Of a DNA stretch of 64,000 bases, positions 1-10,181 are shown piece after piece (position 1 is the first letter of the stretch; each line of letters begins with the position of its first letter). The stretch is taken from assembly GCA_010645155.1 (NCBI GenBank), contig CM021315.1, positions 1,194,782 through 1,258,781 on the forward strand. The letters run 5' to 3'. The notes under the pieces were generated by a model. That model was not told the origin of the DNA and ran no database searches. It worked only from the letters and a program-made list of their open reading frames with translations. This DNA comes from Tigriopus japonicus (taxonomy: Eukaryota; Arthropoda; Copepoda; Harpacticoida; Harpacticidae). Position numbers and translations under genes: made by a program.

Positions 1-392
1 AAAAAGTTTTAAAAATCTAGAGGTTTCCTGTCACATTGCTAGAGAGTGATTTTCTCATTTCACAAAAAAAAATGGCGACAAAATCTGGTGGTGTCCAGAA
101 ATTTTAGTGATTTCTGGCCGACAAGATCCGATAATAAGAGTTCGATCAATGTGTCTCCGATTACTATGTTAACTTTTCTATGCAAATTATTTTGTCACAA
201 TTTTTTGCGCCCAGTTAAAGTGACAAATTACCGTCATAATCACTTAAAATCATGACAAGGGGTGCATAAATCTTCTGTCCTGCTCCAAAGCAAAGAAAGA
301 GAAAAATTAGCTAAGATTTTAATTAACTAATCCTAACCATTCAAAGCTGCTCAGTTACGACGCGTAAGAAATTACATGTACTTGGGTTGGTT
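1..392. other. Intergenic, 3' flank of the BTB zinc-finger gene
   Basis: AT-rich sequence with no reading frame I recognise. A minus-strand AATAAA sits at 409-414, inside the last codons of the neighbouring zinc-finger gene, so the true poly(A) site may lie in this stretch, but no second clear signal was seen. Confidence 0.4.
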
Positions 393-1748
393 TTATGAAT
401 CGGGCTCGTTTATTACACACCGCTTAAAATTGTTGAAATGGTCCACTAGTTCGTCAATGTTATCAAAATCTTGCCTATCGTGGATCTTTTGGTGGCTCTG
501 CAGCTGTTCTCGGCGTAAAAACCGAATGCCACAAACCTCACAAAAGAATGGTTTCTCCCCCTTGTGCTGATACGAGTGCACCTTTAGATTGGCCTTGTAA
601 GTGAAGACTTTTCCGCAAATTTTGCAATCGTACGACTTATTGTCGCCATCGCCGTGGACTCCCTTAATATGATTTCGCAAAGAGGAAGCATTGGCAAAAG
701 ACTTTTTGCAAATGGAACAAGACGGCAAATCTTGAGTGGGAACATGTCGGAGCTTGTGATGGTAATACGGATCGTACCTGTCAAAGCATTGGCCACATGT
801 TTGGCATAGGTACCTTTTGCTACCCGATGATTTGTTGTGAGTCAGCAGATGTCGATTGAGGGCCCATCGGGTATTGAAATGCTTTTGACAAATATTACAA
901 AGAAACGTCTCTACAACGATCAGCTTTCCTTCCTCACTTATAGACTCTTTTTTGTTTAGGGTCTTATTTGGTGAAGATGCACATTTGGATGTCGATTTTC
1001 TTCTTCTTAGACTACTAGTCTTTGTTCGAATGATGGATTCGTTCGGATGGAAAATCTCTCCCGGGTGATATTTTTTAAAATGGGATGTAGCTTCAACTTT
1101 CCGGCGAAACGCTTTACTGCACAAGGAACACGCAAAAGCCAAATTTAAATGTACGGATTGTAAATGATAGCGCAGTCGATTGGGTGATGAAAAATTTTCA
1201 GGGCATTTATGGCACTTCATTTTCGTGGGTTGATGCAGCGCCAAGTGGTTAAGAAAATTCCGGCGTGACTTGAGGGTTTTTTCGCACTCGGAACATTTGA
1301 AGGTAAGCAAGGGTTCATCTTGTCTTTGGCCACTTTGATTTCCAATGCCTTCTTCATCAACGAGACAAATATATGAAAACTGTTCACATTTTATACCTAA
1401 AATGTTCATACAATCAAGAATTTGAGAATTATACCTCATGTTGATAACCGAACACCCAGAGTATACCATTTGAAGCACAGATTGTACGATACTTGGTTCA
1501 TAGTCCGGCAAAACTAAACAGGATAACGAACACGATGGAGAGGAACTCAGAAGAAGTGTCTGCAGATAATTGGATACGGAACTCAAGATAAAGCGATGTG
1601 CACTTAAAGGACTAGAAGAAGATCCCGCCCAAATTTTAACGTCAGGTTGACAGCCGAGAAGTGCAGAGTTTGTATCATGGCTATAGAATCGTAACGGTTG
1701 AAACAAAGCCAATCTGTCCGGCGCATCGTAAACCAGTGTTGGATCCAT
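393..1748 (-). CDS. BTB domain protein with eight C2H2 zinc fingers
   Basis: A single uninterrupted 451-residue frame. Residues about 35-130 look like a degenerate BTB/POZ domain: DVKIW, then SAHRFILSSVSNYLQTLL, then LVLPDY and a VLQMVYSG stretch, the usual dimerisation core. Eight C2H2 fingers follow at roughly 152-172, 179-200, 207-228, 284-304, 315-335, 344-365, 375-395 and 403-423, all with CX2C and HX3-4H spacing. The linker between the last two is HKGEKPF, matching the classic TGEKPF linker. A basic, Ser-rich stretch (about 240-275) separates fingers 3 and 4. Proteins with this layout are nuclear, sequence-specific DNA-binding regulators; the target is unknown. The start ATG at 1748 is the first in frame and gives the complete BTB. 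The gene lies 95 bp downstream of a TPR gene on the same strand. No intron is needed. Confidence 0.9.
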   Translation of the reverse strand: MDPTLVYDAPDRLALFQPLRFYSHDTNSALLGCQPDVKIWAGSSSSPLSAHRFILSSVSNYLQTLLLSSSPSCSLSCLVLPDYEPSIVQSVLQMVYSGCSVINMRYNSQILDCMNILGIKCEQFSYICLVDEEGIGNQSGQRQDEPLLTFKCSECEKTLKSRRNFLNHLALHQPTKMKCHKCPENFSSPNRLRYHLQSVHLNLAFACSLCSKAFRRKVEATSHFKKYHPGEIFHPNESIIRTKTSSLRRRKSTSKCASSPNKTLNKKESISEEGKLIVVETFLCNICQKHFNTRWALNRHLLTHNKSSGSKRYLCQTCGQCFDRYDPYYHHKLRHVPTQDLPSCSICKKSFANASSLRNHIKGVHGDGDNKSYDCKICGKVFTYKANLKVHSYQHKGEKPFFCEVCGIRFLRREQLQSHQKIHDRQDFDNIDELVDHFNNFKRCVINEPDS

Positions 1749-1843
1749 GTCAAGAGAGCAAAATTAACCCCAAATTAACGAAAAACGGCCCATCAGACCA
1801 GCGTAACTCTATCAAGTGTGTACGTTTTGGATCGGACAAAGGC

Positions 1844-2224
1844 TTACTTGGGCGAACTTTTGCACTTGGCCAAACCTTCCCGAAACTCGTCATTGTGAGG
1901 GTCTTGTTTGACGGCCTCTTCGAAATCCGGCAAGGCCTCGTCCAACTTGCCCATTCGATACTTGATGGTGGCCCGATTGTAGAAGGTGGCCGGAATTGTT
2001 TTGGAGAGCACAATGGACTCTTCGTAATCGGCCAAGGCCTCGTCAAACTTGACTTGCATGTACTTGGCATGGCCACGGTTATTGAGCGCTTGGGCCCTGA
2101 TCTCGGGCTTCTCGCCTACGGCCTCCTTGAGAAACGTGGAATACATATCTTCGACTTCTTTGAATTTGTTTTCTTTGTAGAGCCTCTCCGACTCGACTGT
2201 GAGACCTTCCAATATGGACTCCAT
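1844..2224 (-). CDS. Ttc32: Tetratricopeptide repeat protein, TTC32-like
   Basis: A 126-residue protein almost entirely made of TPR helices: a first repeat at about 4-36, then two clear repeats at about 44-77 (ALNNRGHAKYMQVKFDEAL) and 78-111 (FYNRATIKYRMGKLDEAL), each with the TPR pattern of small, Tyr/Asn and Ala residues and ending in a DP/acidic turn. Length and repeat layout match animal TTC32, a short TPR protein of about 150 residues with no well-defined role; TPRs normally bind partner proteins. The frame continues upstream to a TTG at 2239, but the first real ATG is at 2224. The stop is embedded in CCCAAGTAAGCC, which also looks like a splice donor (GTAAGC), so a different 3' end by splicing cannot be excluded. 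It lies just upstream of the BTB gene on the same strand. Confidence 0.75.
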   Translation of the reverse strand: MESILEGLTVESERLYKENKFKEVEDMYSTFLKEAVGEKPEIRAQALNNRGHAKYMQVKFDEALADYEESIVLSKTIPATFYNRATIKYRMGKLDEALPDFEEAVKQDPHNDEFREGLAKCKSSPK

Positions 2225-2390
2225 GACGGAAGGCAGCAAAAGAGAGAAGGAAGGAAGGAGGAAGGAAGCGATCCACGAAAGCCTCCAAATGCGGGCGAAG
2301 CGAATTCAATGGAAACCGATGTCAAATCGTTAACAAACGCCAAATGAAGACCACAGTCAAAGCTTTATAGTTACCTTGGTGTATGTAGGG

Positions 2391-3524
2391 GCATAGATAT
2401 ACTTACAGAAGAGGATGCGAAGACAGCTGTTTGTTGTTGTTTTCGAAAGCCCAAAGCGATCCCAAGGAGGGAACGATAGGGCACTCAATATTCAATATTT
2501 TATACTAAATCAGTGGATGAATTGCCTCTACATCAGTCTAGTTTGTGTACCCGTCTCTTAGAGATAATTAAATGCAACCCAATCTTGGGTAAATCACGTT
2601 CATCACTCATCATCAGAGCAAGGATAAAAAAGTTGCTTTTCCTGCAGAGTAGAAATTCTAGACGGTTGACGCAGCTAACTCTCCTATAATGCAGGCGTTC
2701 AGCTGAGCCAAGCTGACCTACATCGTAAAACGTCAAGAATTTCCGCTCTACAGGAAAAAAACTTTTTTATCCTTGCTCTACTCATCATCAACCCCATTCA
2801 AGTTATCTTGAAATATCAATGGTTTTAGATTATAAGTACCTAACAACACCATCAAAGTGAAGAATATAGTGCTCCATGAAAGTGATCTGTTCTTTATTGC
2901 ATTCTACATGAATAATCATTCAGAGGGAACCAGCAACAACTCAACTGTAAGTTGACAAAGAATTGGTTTAATCTAGTGTTTTCTCTTTTTTTTGGTCTAC
3001 AAAAATGTTGCTATTTTCCATTTAATGGACTTCAAGCATTTCAGACGATATAATGTTGACTAAAAAATGATGCTTTTATTGGGAAGAATGGGGGTAATGT
3101 GGCTAATGTGGCTGTAGGTTTCATTGTTAATAACATAGCCTCAGTTTTCCAAAAAGTCGCCCAATTTTTATAAAGCTTGATCTGAGTAGAATTGAACCTG
3201 TTGTCTGAAGTTGCTATTTTTGTATTCATGTTATACATGCGTTTAATTGAGATCCATTCTCGGTTTTGTGCGAGTCATAGGTCAGAAGTACTTCAGTTTT
3301 GACTAGTTTCTGAAAACAGAAAGCATCATTATTAAAATAAATGGCGGGAATAGTAGCGCTATCTAATGCTTCAATTTTGTTCTGAAGTGGTGTTTGCCAT
3401 CAAACACCTTTTTCTATCGTCTTTTGGCAATTTCGTTCAAATTCACTGCACAGCCGCACCGTTTTAAGAGTCCTTTTGGGCTACGCGTTAGCTCAAGTTC
3501 ACGTTCTGTGGTGAGAGGTTCCTG
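2391..3524. repeat. Interspersed repeat, copy 1 (about 1.1 kb)
   Basis: Aligns by eye, in the same orientation and almost end to end, with 26180-27134. Shared landmarks are a start near GATATACTTACAGAAGAGG, the tract TCAATATTCAATATTTTATA, and an end near GTGGTGAGAGGTTCCTGG. Both copies keep an open minus-strand frame at their right end whose products share EPLTT, RSP, LKRCG and AVNLNEIAK, so a short coding exon or element-encoded peptide may be included. No terminal inverted repeats or long terminal repeats were seen, so the class is unknown. This copy carries a 165-bp insertion (2615-2779) absent from the other. Confidence 0.75.
2605..2789. mobile_element. 165-bp inverted-repeat MITE with 10-bp target duplication
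   Basis: The element is 2615-2779. Its ends AGAGCAAGGATAAAAAAGTT and the reverse complement at 2746-2779 form imperfect inverted repeats of about 35 bp, extending with gaps to about 50 bp. It is flanked on both sides by ACTCATCATC (2605-2614 and 2780-2789). The paralogous repeat at 26401-26410 has a single ACTCATTATC and no insert, so it is a natural empty site. A 9-11 bp duplication fits the Mutator-like superfamily best; no transposase is encoded. Confidence 0.85.
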
Positions 3525-4035
3525 GTAGGGGCTGGGTGGTTGAGTGAGTGAGTGCTCGGAAACAAATGGCAGCTGTGTAGCCAAGACGGACGGTGCATGC
3601 GTTTGTTGGGCCGGACTCAGATTTGCATTGAAATTAGAGCAAAGGATCTGTTTTCTCAAGACAAGTAACAGACAATGACTCGTTACAACTTGGGGCAGAT
3701 GGGTGCTGACTACTCACAAATATTTTTAATATATATATATTTTTTGATTCAAACTCATATTGGATGGCTTAGTGATATCTCTCATATGGTGCTTAAACAT
3801 TCATCTTTAAACTAATGAAGAAACATTTTAAAATTGTTGATTCAATTAGATCTCAACGAACAATAATAAATGAGAACTAGTTGAAATTAGTAGAGGAGAT
3901 AACAGTACCAGAATCACCAATAAATTGGCAATGCTCAGATTATCAAAATGCCCAAACAGGAAAACCGTTTCAACCAATACTTTAAAGATAAAAACTTGTA
4001 AAACATTGGTATTGTTTCTGACCATATATTGGCTC
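3525..4035. other. Non-coding stretch between repeat copy 1 and the RT element
   Basis: AT-rich; includes a short TA-rich run near 3727-3742. I see no gene or recognisable element. Confidence 0.4.
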
Positions 4036-4276
4036 ACATATTCTTGCCCCAGTTTTCTCCTACTTGATGCGTTGCGTCTTAGATCAGGGCAAGTTTCCCT
4101 CTTTAAAAGTAGCTCATGTCGTTCCAATTTTTAAGGGCAGAAATAAGTCACTCCTTAGTAATTACAGAGTGGGGCAGAAGTATCCGGACAAAACTTTGAA
4201 CATAATTTACAGCATCAAGAATTTTTGCCAATTGTGTATTTAACAAAAAAAGTTTGTACAACAATTAAGAACATTT

Positions 4277-5899
4277 TTATTCAATATGGTCACCGTTGGC
4301 CTTAATGACGGCGTCCAAGCGGCCAACAAAGGCCGAGCAGGCTTTGGCGACCTCGGCCATGGAGAAGGAGGCCATGTTCCGCTTCACTGACGACTTCAGA
4401 GACGCCAGGCTGTTGTGGGGCATCTTGTTGACCTTCCTCCTCAGCTCGGACCACAACTAGAAGTCGCATGGGTTGAGGTCAAGGCTGTTTGAAGGCCACT
4501 CGTCTTTCTTGACCACCACGTCAAATTTGCTGTTCAAAAAGTTCATGGAAACATTGGACACATGACACGGAGCAGAGTCCTGGATCCACATGAATTTGGT
4601 TCCTGTGATGTTCTTCGATAATTTCCCTTTCATGCTCCAATGAAAGCAATCCACTGTAGAGTGCACAGATGACACAGTCATCTTGATCCTCGGAGGTCTC
4701 ATCCACACACTGGACCTCTATGTGGGCATCTCCGTAATCCTCACATTGGGCTTCCACGGCTTGGATTTCGGTCTCCAGCCTGGAGATTTGCCACAATTCA
4801 ATGGACGACACGTCCACACAACGAAGTCCCTCCACACGTAACTTGAGGGCTTCAAGGACTCGACACGCCCGCAAACGGAGCTCACCCCGTCTCCTCTTCA
4901 ACACTGATAGAGGAACACGCTCAACGTTTGGATCCATCTCCAATCCACTAAACAACGACGACGTCCTCGGAATCCCACACCACAGGTTCAAATACATCCG
5001 ACAACACTTGGATGTTTCCGCGACTGCGCCATGTTATGTACTCAAACAACAAAACATGGGAGACCGGGATCGGTAGAACGAGTTTATTCTTGTAGAATAA
5101 CGGAGGAAGAATGGATAATGAAAGAACAGAACAACAGGTTTAAATATGAAGGAGGAACGCAGTAGGAAGTACATGAGAGAGCACAGGAACTCGAATACAC
5201 CACAGTTCCTGGTGGGTACGAGGTTGCCAGCCAGGGCATCACGACCTTCCTTAGAAGCTCCATGTACCCGGCGGCGTTGAGCCTAAATTTGGGAGGGAAG
5301 ACATGGGCTGGCATTACCTTACCGTCGCTGCTGATGGGGCCAAAGACCATAATCTTGGCAGGATTCTTTGTCTTCATGATGGGAGGCACAACGGTTCTGT
5401 TCTCGGCAAGCCATCGGTTGTTCTGGGGGTTGTACGCGTCATCCACCATGAAGAGTGACTCATCTGAGAAAAGTCTGACCGTCCTCGGATTGACCTTGCA
5501 GATTCTGTGCAACTTCTTGCCCCTCTCAAGCCTGGTGGCCTTCATCTTCTTGGTAAGAAGGTGGCGTCTGCCTCTGACATAGGTCAAGTTCAGGTCCTCC
5601 TTGACGGCCCTGGCCACAGTCCTCTTGCTCACGGACCGCCTGGCTGCGTGGGCCGATATGGACACAGCTGGGTTGGCCTTGATGGACCTCCTCAGGCCTG
5701 CCAAGAACCTGGGGGTCCGCTTTTTTGCCCTGTGTGGCCCGCAGGGGGCGTGGCCTGTCCCCCGGCCAGACTGCAGCCTCTTCACGACCTCGTAGACGGT
5801 GGCCCTGGGGTACTTGGTTGACTTGATGATGGCTCTGGCGTTGTTGCCGGCCGAGAGCAATTCAGCAATCACTTTACGCTTTTGTTCCTGGGGCTTCAT
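4277..5899 (-). pseudogene. maT/mariner transposase pseudogene (DD37D)
   Basis: The frame starts at the ATG of MKPQEQKRK (5899); an upstream TTG is not needed. The N-terminal part (5899 to about 5210) has a helix-turn-helix region and the first catalytic Asp in LFSDESLF. The frame is then broken by a 599-bp insertion and resumes at about 4605 with the second Asp in IQDSAPCH and the third in SLDLNPCDF. Thirty-seven residues separate the second and third Asp, which defines the maT (DD37D) group. A TAG at 4457-4459 interrupts the frame directly after the third Asp; beyond it the frame stays open through a Leu-Trp-Ser-Glu-Leu stretch to the true stop at 4277-4279. The enzyme would cut and paste the surrounding element, but it is inactive because of the insertion and the nonsense codon. 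Confidence 0.88.
4606..5204 (-). mobile_element. LTR-retrotransposon fragment (LTR + primer site + partial gag) inserted in the transposase
   Basis: Read on the minus strand, the insert starts TGTGGTG at 5204 and contains a TATTTAAA box, an AATAAA signal, then ACATAACA followed by TGGCGCAGTCG. The last resembles the tRNA primer-binding site that follows a 5' LTR (about 5030). An open frame of about 130 residues then begins at MDPNVERVPL, helical and acidic as gag proteins often are, and runs off the end of the insert. There is no second LTR. A 7-bp direct repeat GTTCCTG flanks the insert (4599-4605 and 5205-5211). Removing it restores the transposase frame Pro-Pro-Gly-Thr-Lys-Phe. The ends TG...CA and a 5-bp duplication within the 7-bp repeat would suit an LTR-class integrase. 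Confidence 0.7.
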
Positions 5900-6045
5900 A
5901 TTTCCGGATTTAAACAAAAAAAATTAACAAACATTCAAAACCGGTTTTTGGTCAAACCAGAAAAACACGGGAAATAAAAATATTCCTCTTGCTTCAGGAG
6001 ATATACGTCATCCAAGTTTTGTCTGGATACTTCTGCCCCTCCCTG

Positions 6046-7410
6046 TATAGGCCCATTTCTCTGACCTCCAGCATTGCAAAAGTTTTTGAGAAGATTATGA
6101 AGTCCAAGCTTGTTGATTATTTGGAAGTCCATGATTTAATTCCTTCTGGACAGCATGGGTTTCGAGCTCATTTTAGTACAATAACCCAATTGGTTGATAA
6201 TATTGAGCAAATCATTGAAGGGCTCGAAAGTCACGAGTCAGTTGATGTAGTCTATCTTGACTTTGCCAAGGCCTTTGATAAGGTAGATCATGGTCTTTTG
6301 CTTGATCAACTCAAAGAGCTTGGGATCCAGGGTAAGGTCCTGAATTGGATTGGAAGTTTCATGAGTGATAGGAAGCAAATAATCAAGGTTGAAGGATCAT
6401 TAAGTGGCATGGATGAAGTCAAGTCAGGTGTTCCACAAGGTTCCATTTTAGGCCCGCTCATGTTTATTCTCTTTATTGCTCCTCTCCAGAAGTTTAGAAC
6501 AAAAGCCAGTATTTCCTTATATGCTGATGACACAAAATTAGTTTGTGGAAGGAACGGTCAGGACTCAAAATATTTAGTTGAGGACTTGGAGAAAATCTAC
6601 TCTTGGGTTGGCGAGAGTAATATGGCATTGAACGGGATGAAATTTCGCACAATGACGTATGGGGCGTCAAAATTAGATGTTCCGCTCAAAAACAATGGAG
6701 GTTGTGATATTGAGCAGGTTTCGTCCGTGAGGGATTTAGGAGTTGTCGTCCAAGATGATGGAAAGTATGATGAGCATATCCAGTTAAAAGTGGGGAAGGC
6801 ATTTCAAACTTGTGGCTGGATCTATCGCACTTTCCAGTCCAGAGATAGTATTACGATGCTAACTCTGTACAAGTCGATTGTTCAGCTGCATCTTGAATAT
6901 GCCTAACCCATTTGGGCTCCAATGAGTTCAGCAGGTTTGCAAAAGGTCGAGCAGGTCCAAAGATGTTTTACTAGGAACATCACAGGAATGAGAGAGCTCT
7001 CGTATTGGGAGAGGCTCAAGAAATTAGGGCTGTACAGTACTCAGAGAAGGTATGAAAGGTATCTGATAGTGTATGTTTTCAAGAGCGTTCATGGGCTCTG
7101 TCCTAACCCAGGATTTGAGATCAGTTGTAGCAATCGTACAGGTTTTACATGCGCTCTGAGAGCACCTCCAAATCCTAAGGAATCAAGGCTAGTTCGAACA
7201 ATGAAGTGCTCCTCTCTTCTTTATCGGGCTAGTTCATTGTTCAATTTGTTGCCTATTTGCCTTCGTCGGGAATATGTGGGAGCTGATCCTCTAACAGCAT
7301 TTAAGGCAGGATTGGACAAATTCTTAAATACTATTCCTGACCAACCCACTATACAAGGGTTGTATAGATCTGCCAACAGTAACTCATTGGTAGATCAAAT
7401 TTCAAAATAA
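6046..7410 (+). pseudogene. Reverse transcriptase (non-LTR) of copy A
   Basis: Encodes RT motifs in order: GQHGFR, VYLDFAKAFDKVDH, SGVPQGSILGPLMFILFI and the catalytic SLYADDTKLV, then the thumb and a C-terminal region with YKSIVQ, TGMRELSYWERLKKLGLYST and LPICLRREY. This C-terminal layout is typical of jockey/CR1-like elements. The frame is closed by a TAA at 6904-6906 (copies C and D read Ser-Pro there), so the product would be split at 6906/6922. The 5' part of the RT is beyond the mariner insertion at 4036-4164. At position 6268-6270 this copy keeps a Lys codon where copies C and D have a stop. Confidence 0.88.
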
Positions 7411-7512
7411 CATTAATTATTGAAACTGTATTAATAATTAACTCTCTTTACAGGGAATCCCATTCCTTGTATCAGTATTGAAAAATCCGCCCCCCCCCCC
7501 AAAAAAAAAAAA

Positions 7513-7575
7513 GAATTGAACCTGGGACCTCTCTAACTACAGAATACTGCGCTACCATGAAAGCACATCTCCCTT
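7513..7575 (-). repeat. tRNA-like (RNA polymerase III box) fragment
   Basis: On the minus strand the sequence reads TGGTAGCGCAGT (A-box-like) and then CCCAGGTTCAATTC (a good B box), 30-odd bases apart, followed immediately by the T12 G11 tract that is the reversed tail of copy A. The acceptor stem cannot be formed, so it is a tRNA-derived SINE head or tRNA pseudogene, not a functional tRNA. Confidence 0.35.
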
Positions 7576-8053
7576 CCAAAATTCTTTCTACCAAAAAAAA
7601 TATTTCATGGCATGAAAAGCATTGAAAGTAAAACCTTTCTAGGCGTATGTTCTCAAAATTTTGTCATGCCAATCATGCCTTACTTATTTTTAGTGGAAAA
7701 CACTATAGTCTTAAGAAAACATTTCAAAAGTTTAGCCTTTTTGGCATTAATATCTGAATAGTTTGTTTGTGTTGCACATGGGTTTGACACAACCAGTTTT
7801 GCATTTGTTTTGACGTTGCTATTCTATTATCATAAGTGCTAAATTGTTTGAAATGAACAATCTAAACAGCAAAAAATGTGGTCGCAGACTTATCAGCCGC
7901 CCCATACTCTACTGTATACAAGCGCAAGTGAAGTGCGTTATTTTCAGGCTGATATGGCCCGCGGTGAGGCTGCTGGCTTGAAATTCGGTAGGTGTCGTAA
8001 TTGAAAGTCAGCTGTTGATCATCTAAATGGGCAAAACCAGGGACCACTGTATG

Positions 8054-8190
8054 TCAGGACGAATTTCAAAAATACACACTGGGTCCGATCCTTGTACTAA
8101 AATGTGAGGTTTTTGCAACAAATATATTGTTCCGTTTAATTTTCATTGTAATAATCGGACCCAGTGTGTATTTTGAAAGTAATCCTGGCT
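8054..8190. repeat. Small inverted-repeat element
   Basis: Arms TTTCAAAAATACACACTGGG (about 8065) and its reverse complement (about 8155-8175) continue into ATCCTGG at the right end and CAGGACG at the left, giving inverted repeats of about 35 bp around a short AT-rich centre. One arm of the same family recurs at 12500-12575. It is probably a MITE; no target duplication could be placed. Confidence 0.55.
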
Positions 8191-10181
8191 TGAGCCATCC
8201 TTGGCAAAACAAATGATCGACGCACTGAAACACTTCATACAATCGAAAGAAATTTGAAGGAAAAACAAGATATCATCATGATTTGAAGTTTGGATGTATT
8301 AAGATTGCCCCAAAGGGTATATCCTTCTTCACTAACGCGACTGTTTGTCTTTTCCTGAACATGGAGAGGAGATTTCCAAATGTTTTGCTGGAATGGAATG
8401 AGGCAATCATTCGACCCGAGTTGACGCGGATTTGAGACTTGATGGACTTTCAAATGGACAAATTAGAAGAAAGAAGCCTTCTTTTCGGAAAGGTGTCTCA
8501 TCCACAAAGAAAAGTGTGAAAGTTAATCAGTCAATTAGCACATTGAGCTTCAGGCGGGAGGGGAATTGGCAAGCGCACCGAAGATGTTTACAAAAATCCG
8601 CTCGTCAGCTGCCCTCGTTCGAAGCTTGTCAACAAATCTCAAATGCTGTTCCCTCTTGTACATGAGAGTTGTATCTTGGCACACAAATGGCTTTTGTATA
8701 TCCAAAGCAAGTTCAGATGACAGAGCAATGGGCTCAGAAATAAAATGCCCAGGATATAGTCATGCTAAAGAAATCTCTGTACTTTTTAACTATGATAAAT
8801 GATAAAATCAATTATAAATGATGTGGTGAAAAAACTATCTAAACTACTTCCAGACCAAAATACAAAAGAGTCTTCATTTCTCTTGTACAAATATATGTTC
8901 CTTGGTGTATTTCAATTTAATCTACATAATCATGGTGTTGTAATTATTTGGAGCTAAACTTTAAATGAGAATTCCAAAATAGGAGAGCACGTTTTTGCAA
9001 AATTAAATTTCCTTTAGTGTGATCCTTATTCTAAGAATCTTAGTTCACGTTTTTTAGTTAAGGAATGTTATATTAACTTAGCAACATTAACAAAATGTCA
9101 ACCCTAACACAATATTCTTGTTCTTACTAATTTAGAATTGGTCTATATGTCAACATATCGGATGTGGTTCTTGCTTTACATGACATTCACATTAAATATC
9201 TAACTTTGTTGCTATTGAATCGTTCTCAAAATGCATGTTATCATATAATTGTAAAATACACCAGTATCTATATTTTCTTTTTTATATTTTCATTCAAAAG
9301 ATTACACACAATTGGTATTAAAAGTTATTACTTATCTTTTTTCTTTGAATTGCATTGAGAAGGCATCATGGCACCATTGTTAGCCTCCCAACCATAGTAA
9401 TTAAATCATAAGTTGTAGCCCGGGGAAAAGTAAACAACATTTTGTTTAAAGGTCATATTTCCCAAAAAATGAACATTTAAGTTGTAGTCCCGGCCATAAA
9501 GCACAGATTTAGATTTAAATTGCAGAAATGATGAAAAAGTATATTGAAACCAGCAAATTGCTTCTTCATTAATGACGACACAGAAATATGATGGAAGCTT
9601 CAGCCAGTTGTCATTCTATTTTGTACATTTGTCTAATTTTGTAAAAGCTAAGCTTTTCTTCTCTTTCCTGTGCTTTTGTTCCTTGCCCACTTCATGATCC
9701 TGATACCATAGGTATCTCATCAACATTATCCCACTCAGTCAAATTTTGACATGGCACATTGCAAATCTCAAGTATTGAACATGATAAGAAAACGTTACCA
9801 AATTAGAATAAGCGAACAAGCAATCGCCTTTACATCAATTTCACTATGTGGTGCTTGGTTTTATCTCTTGAAAGCCTTCATCAGATCCAATGTTTGTTCA
9901 TAATTATCGTCTAAGAATATGTATATTTTAAGATTTTTTTTTTTTTTTTGAAGAGCCCAAAAAAGAGCGAGGGAGAAAGATAGAGAGGCTCTGATGTACA
10001 GTAGTTTGTACTCAATAACTTACTGTTTATTTAGATTTTAGAACAACGAGTGTGCTTCCTTGGGTTATCTGATTTGCCAATGACTGTCTAATACCACAAT
10101 TAGCATTGAAAAGATTTGGATGAGGCTTATCAATAGTTATTCTTCCAAAGCATTTCCCCATCCATCTCCACAAATCACCTA
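8191..10181. other. Non-coding stretch
   Basis: Short open frames near 8235-8800 show no recognisable domain. A local near-duplication of AAGTTGTAG and CCGG lies at 9410-9500. A 16-base T run lies near 9934-9950. No gene was supported. Confidence 0.35.

Larger units (their letters stand above)
4165..6045 (-). mobile_element. maT-type mariner (DD37D) transposon with terminal inverted repeats
   Basis: The ends CAGAGTGGGGCAGAAGTATC (4165) and the reverse complement of the right end, CAGGGAGGGGCAGAAGTATC, form terminal inverted repeats of about 28 bp. TA dinucleotides flank both ends (4163-4164 and 6046-6047), as in the Tc1/mariner superfamily. Removing the element plus one TA restores the reverse transcriptase frame of the host retroelement (Asn-Tyr-Arg-Pro-Ile). 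The element carries one transposase gene on the minus strand and a later insertion at 4606-5204. Confidence 0.92.
4036..7512 (+). mobile_element. Non-LTR retrotransposon copy A, 5'-truncated, split by a mariner element
   Basis: The two halves, 4036-4164 and 6046-7512, join into one reverse transcriptase region when the maT element at 4165-6045 and one TA are removed. The same family occurs at 44732-47848 (minus), 58097-59807 (plus) and 11357-11650 (3' fragment). The family is jockey/CR1-like judged by its RT motifs and C-terminal region; the endonuclease and most sequence upstream of the RT are missing here. The 3' end carries a conserved CTTTACAGGGAATCCCATTC tract followed by CCG, eleven C and twelve A residues (7490-7512). 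Confidence 0.85.

Noticed and set aside
5262..5821. Several long plus-strand frames opposite the transposase
   Set aside because: They are shadows of the minus-strand maT transposase; only the minus strand shows catalytic motifs.
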